A DNA stretch of 50,916 nucleotides. Source: an uncultured Clostridia bacterium. Its GTDB lineage: Bacteria > Bacillota > Clostridia > TANB77 > CAG-508. Location: assembly GCA_948919095.1 (NCBI GenBank), contig CAQYCU010000006.1:1-50916 (forward strand), in the 5' to 3' direction. Both the position numbers and the translations under genes were made by a program. Below, piece after piece: positions 24,336-33,189 of this stretch. The notes below the pieces were generated by a model. It saw only the letters and a list, made by a program, of their open reading frames with translations, was not told where the DNA came from and did not search any database. The stretch's first letter is position 1; the number at the start of each line of letters is the position of its first letter.

Positions 24336-24396
24336 TATTTTTTTAATTCCTTTCTCAAATACTTTCTTTTGTTTTTCAGGTATTAAATTACAAAAT

Positions 24397-25041
24397 TTAT
24401 TTCTTAAAACTTAATTTATTCTCACTACCATTCATAATTCTTTTAATATTTGCTCTATGATTAAATATTACTATCACAGCCATAATTATACCAAATATTA
24501 CATAACTAAATTTAGCGCTTTCTCCACCTGATATAAAAGTTTCACTCATAAATAAGCACAATACTGGAAATAATACAGCTGCTGCAATTGAGCCTAATGA
24601 TACCATTCTTGATAAAGCCATGCATACTAAAGCAAATACTAAACAAGTAAGTCCAATTTTCCAGTTAATAATTAGTAAAACTCCAAGTGAAGTTGCAACT
24701 CCCTTGCCACCTCTAAATCCAAAGAAGGCTGGGAATGTATGACCCATTACAACAAATATTCCTGCTGCTTCGACTAAATAAGCTTTTGTTCCTTCATCTG
24801 CCTTTGTCATTAGTCCAATAAGTAATGCAAATAATACTGCTACAACGCCTTTTAAAATATCACAAATAAGTGTAATCGCTGCAACCTTAGCTCCAGCAGT
24901 TCTTAATACATTTGTACTCCCTGCATTTTTACTTCCTTTTTCTCTAACATCAAATCCCTTAAATTTTTTTGTAAAAATTACTGAAAAACTTATACTTCCA
25001 ATTAAATATGCAACTAATGCTACTAAGACTATACTAATCAT
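24397..25041 (-). CDS. plsY: Acyl-phosphate:glycerol-3-phosphate acyltransferase
   Basis: This 214-aa integral membrane enzyme acylates glycerol 3-phosphate to lysophosphatidic acid. Five or so membrane segments are visible, with the three conserved motifs: DVREKGSKNAGSTNVLRTAG (about 34-53), GHTFPAFFGFRGGKGVATSLG (about 105-125, spoken of as the GxxFPxxxxFRGGKGVA motif) and FNHRANIKRI near the end. A strong RBS (AAAGGAGG) precedes the start. It lies 12 bases after der. Confidence 0.96.
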   Translation of the reverse strand: MISIVLVALVAYLIGSISFSVIFTKKFKGFDVREKGSKNAGSTNVLRTAGAKVAAITLICDILKGVVAVLFALLIGLMTKADEGTKAYLVEAAGIFVVMGHTFPAFFGFRGGKGVATSLGVLLIINWKIGLTCLVFALVCMALSRMVSLGSIAAAVLFPVLCLFMSETFISGGESAKFSYVIFGIIMAVIVIFNHRANIKRIMNGSENKLSFKK

Positions 25042-25052
25042 TTTTTCCTCCT

Positions 25053-26378
25053 TTATTCATCTTCGTTATCACTACGTTCTCTAACTAATACTCGTATTGG
25101 TGTTCCTTCAAAATTAAATTCTTGACGTAATTTATTTACTAAATACCTTTCATATGAAAAATGAAATAATTTTTTGCTGTTTACAAATACTACAAATGTT
25201 GGTGGTTTTGTACTTACTTGTGTCATATAAAATATTTTTAGTCTGCGCCCCTTGTCTGTTGGCGGTTGTACCATTGATACAGCTTCAGCAAGTAATTCAT
25301 TTAATGTTGATGTTGATATACGAATTGAATTATTTTCATTTACTGTATTTATTAAGTTAAATATTTTGTCTACACGTTGACCAGTTTTTGCTGATATAAA
25401 TAATATTGGCGCATATCGTAAATATGCAAGTTTTGTGTAAACTTCGTTTTTATAATTCTCTAAGGTACCATTTTCTTTTTCAATTTCGTCCCATTTATTT
25501 ATTACAATTATTACACCTTTTCCTGCTTCATGTGCTTCTCCTGCTATTTTAGTATCTTGCTCAGTTACTCCTTCTTTTGCATCAATTATAAGCAAGCAAA
25601 CGTCGCTTCTTTCAATAGCTAAACTTGTACGAAGAATACTGTATTTTTCAATTTTTTCTTCTATCTTACTATGGCGTCTAAGTCCAGCCGTGTCAATAAA
25701 TACATATTTTCCATATTTGTTTTCATATTTAGAATCTATTGCATCTCTTGTTGTTCCAGCAATATCGCTAACAATTAATCTATCTTCTCCAAGAATTTTA
25801 TTTATTAATGAAGATTTTCCTACATTAGGTTTCCCGATTACTGCTACTTTAATGAATTCTTCATTATCTTCTTCGCAATTTTCTGGAAGTTTTTCATAAA
25901 TGACATCTAGTAAATCACCTATTCCCTTGCAGTTTGCTGAAGATATAGGCTGTGGCTCTCCAATTCCAAGGTTGTAAAATTCATATATATCATTTTGGAA
26001 TTTTTGAAAATCATCTACTTTATTACAAACAAGTATTACTTCTTTTTTTGCCTTTTTAAGCATTAGTGCAATATCTCTATCGGTGCTGGTAATTCCCGTT
26101 TTTACGTCTGTCATAAATAATATTATATCAGCCATTTCTATTGCAAGTTCTGCTTGAATTTTCATCTGTTTTGCAATTACGTCTTCGCTCTTTTCTTCAA
26201 TACCACCTGTGTCAATTAATGTAAAATGTTTACCTCTCCAGTTGCTTTCACCATATATTCTGTCTCTTGTAACACCTGGTGTGTCTTCCACTATTGCTCT
26301 TCTTTCTCCAATCAAATAATTGAAAAATGTTGATTTACCAACGTTTGGTTTTCCAATTATTGCAACTACTGGTTTCAT
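25053..26378 (-). CDS. der: Ribosome assembly GTPase Der (EngA)
   Basis: This 441-aa protein has two tandem GTPase domains and a KH-like C-terminal domain, needed for 50S subunit assembly. G1 motifs are GKPNVGKST (about 8-16) and GKPNVGKSS (about 186-194). G4 motifs CNKVD and INKWDEIEK and the DTPGVTRDR / DIAGTTRDAI switch regions are present. Length is normal. Its ATG overlaps the stop of the upstream membrane protein gene by one base (TAATG), implying coupling. Confidence 0.97.
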   Translation of the reverse strand: MKPVVAIIGKPNVGKSTFFNYLIGERRAIVEDTPGVTRDRIYGESNWRGKHFTLIDTGGIEEKSEDVIAKQMKIQAELAIEMADIILFMTDVKTGITSTDRDIALMLKKAKKEVILVCNKVDDFQKFQNDIYEFYNLGIGEPQPISSANCKGIGDLLDVIYEKLPENCEEDNEEFIKVAVIGKPNVGKSSLINKILGEDRLIVSDIAGTTRDAIDSKYENKYGKYVFIDTAGLRRHSKIEEKIEKYSILRTSLAIERSDVCLLIIDAKEGVTEQDTKIAGEAHEAGKGVIIVINKWDEIEKENGTLENYKNEVYTKLAYLRYAPILFISAKTGQRVDKIFNLINTVNENNSIRISTSTLNELLAEAVSMVQPPTDKGRRLKIFYMTQVSTKPPTFVVFVNSKKLFHFSYERYLVNKLRQEFNFEGTPIRVLVRERSDNEDE

Positions 26379-28057
26379 TAGCTTTTCCTTTCCAAATTTT
26401 TTTTATTATAAACTGCACTTCCTATCAGTCCAATTATTCCTGCTAAAGAAATTATGTATCCTGCTTTTTCAAATATTGTTCCTTCATATTTTACTTCAAG
26501 TATTCCTGAACTGTCAACTTTAACTGCTAACATTCCATTTTCTGATTCATAATTTTCTATATTTTTGCCATTTAAAGTTGTTATATATCCTAAGTAATAT
26601 AGATATGGTAATTCTAATTCTGCGTTTCCTTTGATTTCGATTTCCATTTTATCATAAAGTTTATTTTTATTTTCATTTTTTATTATTGCATTTCCCTCAC
26701 TTATATATGTTCTGTTTTCTCTTTCCATTAACCAGTCACGTACACGGTATGCTTTTAATGGCATATATTCTCTGTTAATATTATACACACCAACTTTGTC
26801 AAATTCACCTAACAAATCTTCAAATTTTTCTTTTTCATATGGCTGCTTTATAAATTTATTTGAAATTTGAAATCCTGTACCTATAAATATTAATGCAATT
26901 ACAAGTGCAACACCCCTAACTTTATTTTTGCATAAATTCTGTGTCAGTACATATGCATTAATACCACATATAATTGAAATAAACAGTATGAAAAATCCCT
27001 GTATTCTCCATGCAAATTGTATTATTGTTAAAAAGTGAGGCATGTATTTCCATGGAAATAATTTTGTACACATTATTAAAGATACTATGCTTAAAATTAA
27101 ACATATATTATACAATTTTTTATATTTGATATCTATTTTCCTATATGTAATTATTGTAATTAACAATAAAAAAATAATTGGAATTCCAAATGAAAAATCC
27201 ATTTTATTTTGAGGTGCTGGAATTAAACTCATCCATTCTATTGGTGAATTTGTGTTTTCCCATACATCTTCTTTCATTGCATGCATAGATTTTGCATCAA
27301 ATATGGCATAATCTGCCACTAATTTATGTTCCATTAGTGGAATTGTATATACTGAAGTTATTGCTAATATACATAATATGTCTATTAAAATATTTTTCCA
27401 AAAGAAGCTATTTTTTATTTTAGAAATATTACACAATAATAAAACTATTGTAAATATTACAGTATATATTGTTGTGATTGTGTGTGTGAATATTAAAAGT
27501 GACGCTCCTAGAATTAATATTGCATTTCCCTTTTTGTTTCCATTTATTAAGTAATATAGTCCATTAAAAACTACTGGTATAAATATAAATGCTACATATT
27601 CTCCTAATGCGCATCTTTCATATACATTTGTAATTTTGTATGGTGCTGACATATATATAAGTGCAGAAACTAAACTTATTAGTTTGCTCTTTGTTAAATT
27701 ATGTACAAACCAATACATTGTTATTCCAGAAAATATAACACTTGAAACTGCAAATATTTTTATAGCTAAGTCTATTGAATTTGTTAAATATGAAATCATT
27801 ATAGGAATATAGGTTGTAAATATACCATAAAAAATATTTACCCCATAACCAAATCCATTCATGTGCTTATAACTAATTAATGGTGGAAATATTCCATCTG
27901 CAATGCATTCTTTAACACTAGCTATTCTTAGTGTATGTAATAAATATTCACCCGTTTTTGCTATATTTAATGTAAAAAATGGCAAGCAAATAATTATTCC
28001 AAGTATTATAATTACAACATAAGGACTAAATTTGCTTTCCTTTATCTTACTAAACAT
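26378..28057 (-). CDS. Large polytopic membrane protein, PTPS-related/GT-C-like
   Basis: This 559-aa protein has about 10-11 membrane segments and a final extracytoplasmic beta-rich part (about 420-530) before the last helix. Early features are GEYLLHTLRIASVKECIADGI and an aromatic motif GYGVNIFYGIFTTYIP, like those of the 6-pyruvoyl-tetrahydropterin synthase-related membrane family and YfhO-type proteins, which resemble GT-C glycosyltransferases. That would suggest cell-surface polymer synthesis, but the activity is not proven for the family. An RBS (GGAGG) lies before 28057. It is coupled to der. Confidence 0.65.
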   Translation of the reverse strand: MFSKIKESKFSPYVVIIILGIIICLPFFTLNIAKTGEYLLHTLRIASVKECIADGIFPPLISYKHMNGFGYGVNIFYGIFTTYIPIMISYLTNSIDLAIKIFAVSSVIFSGITMYWFVHNLTKSKLISLVSALIYMSAPYKITNVYERCALGEYVAFIFIPVVFNGLYYLINGNKKGNAILILGASLLIFTHTITTIYTVIFTIVLLLCNISKIKNSFFWKNILIDILCILAITSVYTIPLMEHKLVADYAIFDAKSMHAMKEDVWENTNSPIEWMSLIPAPQNKMDFSFGIPIIFLLLITIITYRKIDIKYKKLYNICLILSIVSLIMCTKLFPWKYMPHFLTIIQFAWRIQGFFILFISIICGINAYVLTQNLCKNKVRGVALVIALIFIGTGFQISNKFIKQPYEKEKFEDLLGEFDKVGVYNINREYMPLKAYRVRDWLMERENRTYISEGNAIIKNENKNKLYDKMEIEIKGNAELELPYLYYLGYITTLNGKNIENYESENGMLAVKVDSSGILEVKYEGTIFEKAGYIISLAGIIGLIGSAVYNKKNLERKS

Positions 28058-28082
28058 TCTTCCTCCGTGTATTATATTACTA

Positions 28083-28250
28083 TTAAATTACGTTTTGAGT
28101 TAAAGCTATGTTTGTTTCTTTAAAATATTGTACTGTATCTTCTATTTCATTTTTTAATGATTCTCTTTGTACTAATTTTGTTGTTATACTCCACAAGCAT
28201 GCAATTATTAATACAAATAAAAGAACTTTTTTCCATATCTTTCCTAACAT
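28083..28250 (-). CDS. Small single-span membrane protein, 55 aa
   Basis: This frame starts MLGKIWKKVLLFVLIIACLW, with RBS AAAGGAG directly upstream, and ends QNVI 25 bases before the start of the large membrane protein gene. One membrane helix (about 8-24) is followed by a short charged, probably coiled, tail (QRESLKNEIEDTVQYFKE). I recognise no family. Its spacing and strand make it a likely member of the same operon, perhaps a small accessory subunit. Confidence 0.6.
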   Translation of the reverse strand: MLGKIWKKVLLFVLIIACLWSITTKLVQRESLKNEIEDTVQYFKETNIALTQNVI

Positions 28251-28373
28251 AATATTTCTCCTTTTACAACTTTAATTATAGTTAAAAAGTATTAATTTGT
28301 CAATAAAATAATAAACAAACTTAATAAATTACTAAATTTGCATTTATGTAATTTATTAAGTTTTTATAAAAGT

Positions 28374-31300
28374 TTATATTTTTTCTAATTTTAAATTTAC
28401 ATTTTCTTTATTTAATGTAAACTCTGTATAGTCTGGTTGTTTTTCATTATATATGATTTCTTTAGCAAGCGTTTCGTGTTTGATAAAGTCCTCATTCTTT
28501 TTAACAATTTCGATAATTTTATCATTATCAGCAATGTAAATTTTAATATTATCCATTACTTCATATCCATTGTCTTTTCTAGTTGTTTGGATTTTCGATA
28601 ATATCTCACGAACAAATCCTTCCTCAATAAGTTCAGGTGTTAAAAGTGTATCAAGTACAACTCCTATCTCGCCTTCTCCAGCAAAAGTAAATCCTTTTTT
28701 TCCTTGCATTGTAACTAAAAGGTTACTTGCATCTAAAGTAATTTCAGTGTCATCAATAAATATTGTTTCATATTTTCCATTTTTTACTTTGTTAGCTAAG
28801 TCTACTTGTGATTTCTTTGCAATTTCTTCTTTAATCTTTGGAATTAATTTACCATATTCTTTTCCTAACACTGGTAAGTTTGGTTTAATTTCAAAGTTTA
28901 CGAATTCACTCATATCAGCACCTAGCACTATATCCTTAATATTAAGTTCTTCTTTTATAATGTTTTCATAATAGTCTGGTAAAGTGCTTACTGATATTAG
29001 CATTTCTGAAAGTGGTTGTCTATTCTTAATATTTGATATATTTCTAGCGTTTCTTCCAAGCTTAACAATCTTATATGCAAGGTCCATTTCCTTTTCAAGT
29101 TTACTGTCAATTGCTTTTTTGTTAACTTCTGGCCATATACATAAATGAACACTTTCTATTGCTTTTTCGTCAAGTCCAACAACTAAATTTTGATAGATTT
29201 CTTCTGCTATAAATGGAACAAATGGTGCAACAACTTTGCTTAATATTACTAATACATTATAAAGTGTTACATAAGCTCCTATTTTGTCATCTGTTAAATC
29301 TTGAGCCCAAAATCTTTCTCTATTTCGACGTACATACCAGTTTGATAATTCATCAGTAAATTCATCTATGGCGTTTGCAGAACCTGTAATATCATAAGCA
29401 TCTAGCCCTGATTGTACTTTTTCAATTAATGAATTTAGTTTAGAAATTATCCATTTATCCATTATATTTTCAGACTTAAAGTCTGTATATTTTAATGGAT
29501 TGAATTGGTCAATTTCTGCATATAGTACATAGAAAGAATATACATTCCATAATGTGCTTAAGAATCCTCTTTGGCTTTCTTGTACATTTTCAAGTGATAA
29601 TCTTGATGATATCCAAGGTGCTGAACCTGTATAGAAATACCATCTTGTAGCATCTGCTCCTACTGTATCTAATAGATATAATGGGTCAACTCCGTTTTTC
29701 TTTGATTTAGACATTTTTTGGCCTTTTCCATCAAGAACATGTCCTAAAACTATACAGTTTTCAAATGGAGTTTTGTCAAATAAAGCTGTTCCTATTGCTG
29801 TTAATGTATAGAACCATCCTCTTGTTTGGTCAATAGCTTCTGATATAAATTGTGCTGGGAAGTTTTCTTTAAATATATCTTCATTTTCAAATGGGTAATG
29901 CCATTGTGCAAAAGGCATTGAACCTGAGTCAAACCAACAGTCAATAACTTCTTTTGCTCTTACCATTTTCTTACCACATTTAGGACATTTTAAGTGAACA
30001 TCATCAATAAATGGCTTATGTAATTCAACTTCTTCTGGTGCATTTATTGCTTTTTCTTTAAGTTCCTCAATACTACCAATGCATTCTTGATTACCACATT
30101 TTTCGTCTTCACAAGTCCAAATTGGAAGTGGTGTTCCCCAATATCTATCTCTTGATATGCCCCAGTCAATTACATTTTCTAAGAAGTTTCCAAAACGTCC
30201 TGTTTTAATTGTTTCAGGATACCAGTTTACTTTATTATTGTTTGCAACTAAGTTGTCTCTTAGTTTGCTCATTGCAACAAACCAGCTTTCCTTTGGATAA
30301 TAAAGTAATGGTGTGTCGCATCTCCAGCAATGTGGATATGAGTGTAAATGTTTTTCTTTATGGAATAATTTATTATTTTCTTGTAGCCATTTACAAATAT
30401 CTTCGTTGCAGTCTCTAACAAATCTACCCTTCCAAGGTTCAACTTCGTCTACAAATTTTCCTTCTTTGTCAACTAAATTTACAAATGCTATTCCATTTTT
30501 TTGACAAACTAAACTATCATCTTCACCATAAGCTGGTGCAATATGAACTATACCTGTCCCCTCTGTTAAAACAACGTAATCTCCATGTACTACTTCATAT
30601 GCTTTTCCTTCAACTTTAGCAAATGGCATTAGTGGTTCATATTTTAACCCTAATAGTTCTTCTCCTTTATATGTTTTAACTATCTCGTATTCTTTATCTT
30701 TTAAAACAGTCTCTATTAAATCTTTTGCTATAATGTAAGTTTCATATTTTGGAGTTTCTTCATCTCCAATATTTACTTTTACGTCAGAATATTCATATTT
30801 TTTATTAACGCAAAGTGCTAAGTTTGATGGTAGTGTCCAAGGTGTTGTTGTCCAAGCAAGTACAAATCTTTCATCATCTTTTAATTTGAATTTTGCAATA
30901 CAGGTTAAATCTTTTACGTCTTTATATCCTTGTGCAACCTCATGTGAAGATAAAGCAGTTCCACAACGTGGACAATAAGGCATTACTTTATGTCCTTGAT
31001 ATAATAATCCTTTTTGCCACAATTCTTTTAAAGCCCACCATTCTGATTCAATGTATTTGTTATCATAAGTTATGTATGGTTCATCCATATCAACCCAATA
31101 TGCAACTTTGTTTGTCATCTCTTCCCAAATGTTAACATATTTAAATACGCTTTCTTTACATTCCTTTGTGAAAGCTTCTACTCCATAATCTTCAATTTGT
31201 TGTTTTCCTGATATTCCAAGTTTCTTTTCAATTTCAAGTTCAACAGGTAGTCCATGTGTATCCCACCCAGCTTTTCTTATTACTCTGTAACCTTGCATTA

Positions 31301-31520
31301 CTTTATATCTAGGAATAATATCCTTTATAACTCTTGTTATAATATGCCCTGCATGTGGCATTCCGTTTGCTGTAGGTGGTCCATCATAAAATGTAAAATG
31401 TCTTTTTCCTTTATTTAAGTTAAGGTTCTTTTTAATTATGTCTTTTTGCTCCCACTTCTTAGCAACTTTGTGTTCCATACCGACAAAGCCTTCATTGTCT
31501 AGCTCAACTTTTTTATACAT
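28374..31520 (-). CDS. ileS: Isoleucyl-tRNA synthetase, type 2 (eukaryote-like)
   Basis: It charges tRNA-Ile and edits Val. At 1048 residues with YDGPPTANGMPHAGHI (class I HIGH-type motif, about 45-60), VMPYCPRCGTALSSHEVAQG (about 181-200) and GKGQKMSKSKKNG (KMSKS loop), it matches the long type 2 IleRS found in eukaryotes and part of the bacteria. That form is known to tolerate mupirocin better than type 1. The editing domain and the long C-terminal anticodon-binding part are present. No T-box leader was found in the 220 bases upstream. Confidence 0.95.
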   Translation of the reverse strand: MYKKVELDNEGFVGMEHKVAKKWEQKDIIKKNLNLNKGKRHFTFYDGPPTANGMPHAGHIITRVIKDIIPRYKVMQGYRVIRKAGWDTHGLPVELEIEKKLGISGKQQIEDYGVEAFTKECKESVFKYVNIWEEMTNKVAYWVDMDEPYITYDNKYIESEWWALKELWQKGLLYQGHKVMPYCPRCGTALSSHEVAQGYKDVKDLTCIAKFKLKDDERFVLAWTTTPWTLPSNLALCVNKKYEYSDVKVNIGDEETPKYETYIIAKDLIETVLKDKEYEIVKTYKGEELLGLKYEPLMPFAKVEGKAYEVVHGDYVVLTEGTGIVHIAPAYGEDDSLVCQKNGIAFVNLVDKEGKFVDEVEPWKGRFVRDCNEDICKWLQENNKLFHKEKHLHSYPHCWRCDTPLLYYPKESWFVAMSKLRDNLVANNNKVNWYPETIKTGRFGNFLENVIDWGISRDRYWGTPLPIWTCEDEKCGNQECIGSIEELKEKAINAPEEVELHKPFIDDVHLKCPKCGKKMVRAKEVIDCWFDSGSMPFAQWHYPFENEDIFKENFPAQFISEAIDQTRGWFYTLTAIGTALFDKTPFENCIVLGHVLDGKGQKMSKSKKNGVDPLYLLDTVGADATRWYFYTGSAPWISSRLSLENVQESQRGFLSTLWNVYSFYVLYAEIDQFNPLKYTDFKSENIMDKWIISKLNSLIEKVQSGLDAYDITGSANAIDEFTDELSNWYVRRNRERFWAQDLTDDKIGAYVTLYNVLVILSKVVAPFVPFIAEEIYQNLVVGLDEKAIESVHLCIWPEVNKKAIDSKLEKEMDLAYKIVKLGRNARNISNIKNRQPLSEMLISVSTLPDYYENIIKEELNIKDIVLGADMSEFVNFEIKPNLPVLGKEYGKLIPKIKEEIAKKSQVDLANKVKNGKYETIFIDDTEITLDASNLLVTMQGKKGFTFAGEGEIGVVLDTLLTPELIEEGFVREILSKIQTTRKDNGYEVMDNIKIYIADNDKIIEIVKKNEDFIKHETLAKEIIYNEKQPDYTEFTLNKENVNLKLEKI

Positions 31521-31700
31521 AATATTTCCCCCTTCTTTATAATTTTGCCATTGCTACCACATAATTATTTGTAAATACAACAGCATTTTGTATATTGTAA
31601 AAAATGTTTTCCCTACAACATAATATGTTTATTATTATACATCTTTAGAGGCTTCGTAGTCAAGATAAAATTTATAGTTTATTAATTTTTTTCACCTGTA

Positions 31701-31734
31701 AAAACGTAATATACTATTATGTATATTACGTTTT
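31701..31734 (-). terminator. Terminator of the MFS gene
   Basis: AAAACGTAATATAC (31701-31714) and GTATATTACGTTTT (31721-31734) form a perfect 14-bp stem, seven bases below the MFS stop; the minus strand continues with T and then ACAGG. A/T on both sides could make it bidirectional. Confidence 0.88.
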
Positions 31735-31741
31735 GTATATT

Positions 31742-33025
31742 CTAAAATTCTAAATCCTCTTTTTTATACTGTTCTGGTTTTAAACCAAATCGTGTTCTCA
31801 TATAATCTAAAACAATTATCATGCATGCTAGTGACAATAATCCAACTACTAAAAAGGCATTTTTAACATTTATTACATTTAGTAATAGCCCTCCTAAAAT
31901 TGAAAATATACTTGCTGCCACTCCTCCAATAAATTCATATGAGAATGTTATCTTATTTCTTATATCTTCTTTTGTAAAATTCTTTAAATATTTTGCTTCT
32001 AATATATACCATATTGATACATTTATTTTTTGAATGGCATATAGGCTTAATACAAGTGGTATAATTGCTCTACCATTATATAATGAAGTACTAACTCCAA
32101 TTATTATGCAAGCTCCTATATATAGTAATGAAATAAAAGTTAGTGTTCTATTTTTAAATTTTCTTTCTATTGCTCCTTTTAATGAAAGTGAAATTCCTCC
32201 AATTAAAGTGAGCACTGCAAATATTACTGAAAATTCTCCTTCTGGTATTCCTATATTTATAAGTAAGTCACTATTATAAGTATCTATAATTTCTATTGTA
32301 CTATAAAGAACTATTTGAAATAATATAAATGCTTTCATTCTTCTAGATTTTAATATAAATTTAAAAGAACTTTTTAAATCATTTCCATACTTTTTTAATG
32401 TGGTGGTAATATCAATTTTTTCCTTTGGGGTTCTTTTTACTGGATATATATCTTTAAATTTGAATGATAAAATTGTTGAAATTATAATAAATCCTAAACA
32501 TATAAATATAGGTATGTAGTTATTTATTACAAATAAATATCCAGAAACTAATGATGCTATTCCGTCTAATATATAATACCAGCTTCCTCCTTTTGCATCT
32601 AATTTAGAATAAAGTCCCTCTCCTCCTCTTGTAGATACCGAATCATATAGCAAGTTAGGTTCTGCAATTGTCTTCATATCATATCCTAACGAAAAGACCA
32701 AATTTGCTAACATAATACTAGGAACTCCTGGAAGAAGTACTAAAATTAATATGTATATAATAAGTAAAACGTTTCCTAATATGATACTCTTTCTTTTTCC
32801 TATAAAGTCAGTAATTGCAACTGCTGGAATTTGCATTATAATTCTGAATAATAAATAGAATCCATTTATTATTAATATTTCTGGTGCTGTTACCTTTTTA
32901 GTAATTGTACAAAATAGAAATTCTATTGAATAAAAGAATAGTAAATCCCATGAGAACATTTTATATATTGGATATAATTTTGCATTATTTCTTCTTATTT
33001 TATTTAATTCTGCTTTGTTTTCCAT
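31742..33025 (-). CDS. MFS-type membrane transporter
   Basis: This 427-aa protein has about 12 membrane segments. The loop after helix 2 reads ITDFIGKRKSIILGNVLL, matching the MFS signature D-x-x-G-R/K-R/K, and a long cytoplasmic middle loop (KRTPKEKIDITTTLKKYGND) separates the two halves. The substrate cannot be told. The gene is monocistronic, with a terminator below and its start 165 bases from the divergent carboxypeptidase gene at 33190. Confidence 0.85.
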   Translation of the reverse strand: MENKAELNKIRRNNAKLYPIYKMFSWDLLFFYSIEFLFCTITKKVTAPEILIINGFYLLFRIIMQIPAVAITDFIGKRKSIILGNVLLIIYILILVLLPGVPSIMLANLVFSLGYDMKTIAEPNLLYDSVSTRGGEGLYSKLDAKGGSWYYILDGIASLVSGYLFVINNYIPIFICLGFIIISTILSFKFKDIYPVKRTPKEKIDITTTLKKYGNDLKSSFKFILKSRRMKAFILFQIVLYSTIEIIDTYNSDLLINIGIPEGEFSVIFAVLTLIGGISLSLKGAIERKFKNRTLTFISLLYIGACIIIGVSTSLYNGRAIIPLVLSLYAIQKINVSIWYILEAKYLKNFTKEDIRNKITFSYEFIGGVAASIFSILGGLLLNVINVKNAFLVVGLLSLACMIIVLDYMRTRFGLKPEQYKKEDLEF

Positions 33026-33189
33026 TATTAAATTTTCCTTCGTTTATTTTTTATAATTTTATCATATATTGTCTTTATTTGTAAATATATTTTATTACTA
33101 GTTTAGAATTTCTATTTTATTTTTAATTTTATGAATAATTCATATTCTACTACTTTTTTCATATACTTGTTTAGAAAGGATTATAATTT

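Noticed and set aside
31521..31741. T-box riboswitch upstream of ileS
   Set aside because: No AGGGTGGNACCGCG-like core or specifier loop was found. The only strong hairpin is the MFS terminator.
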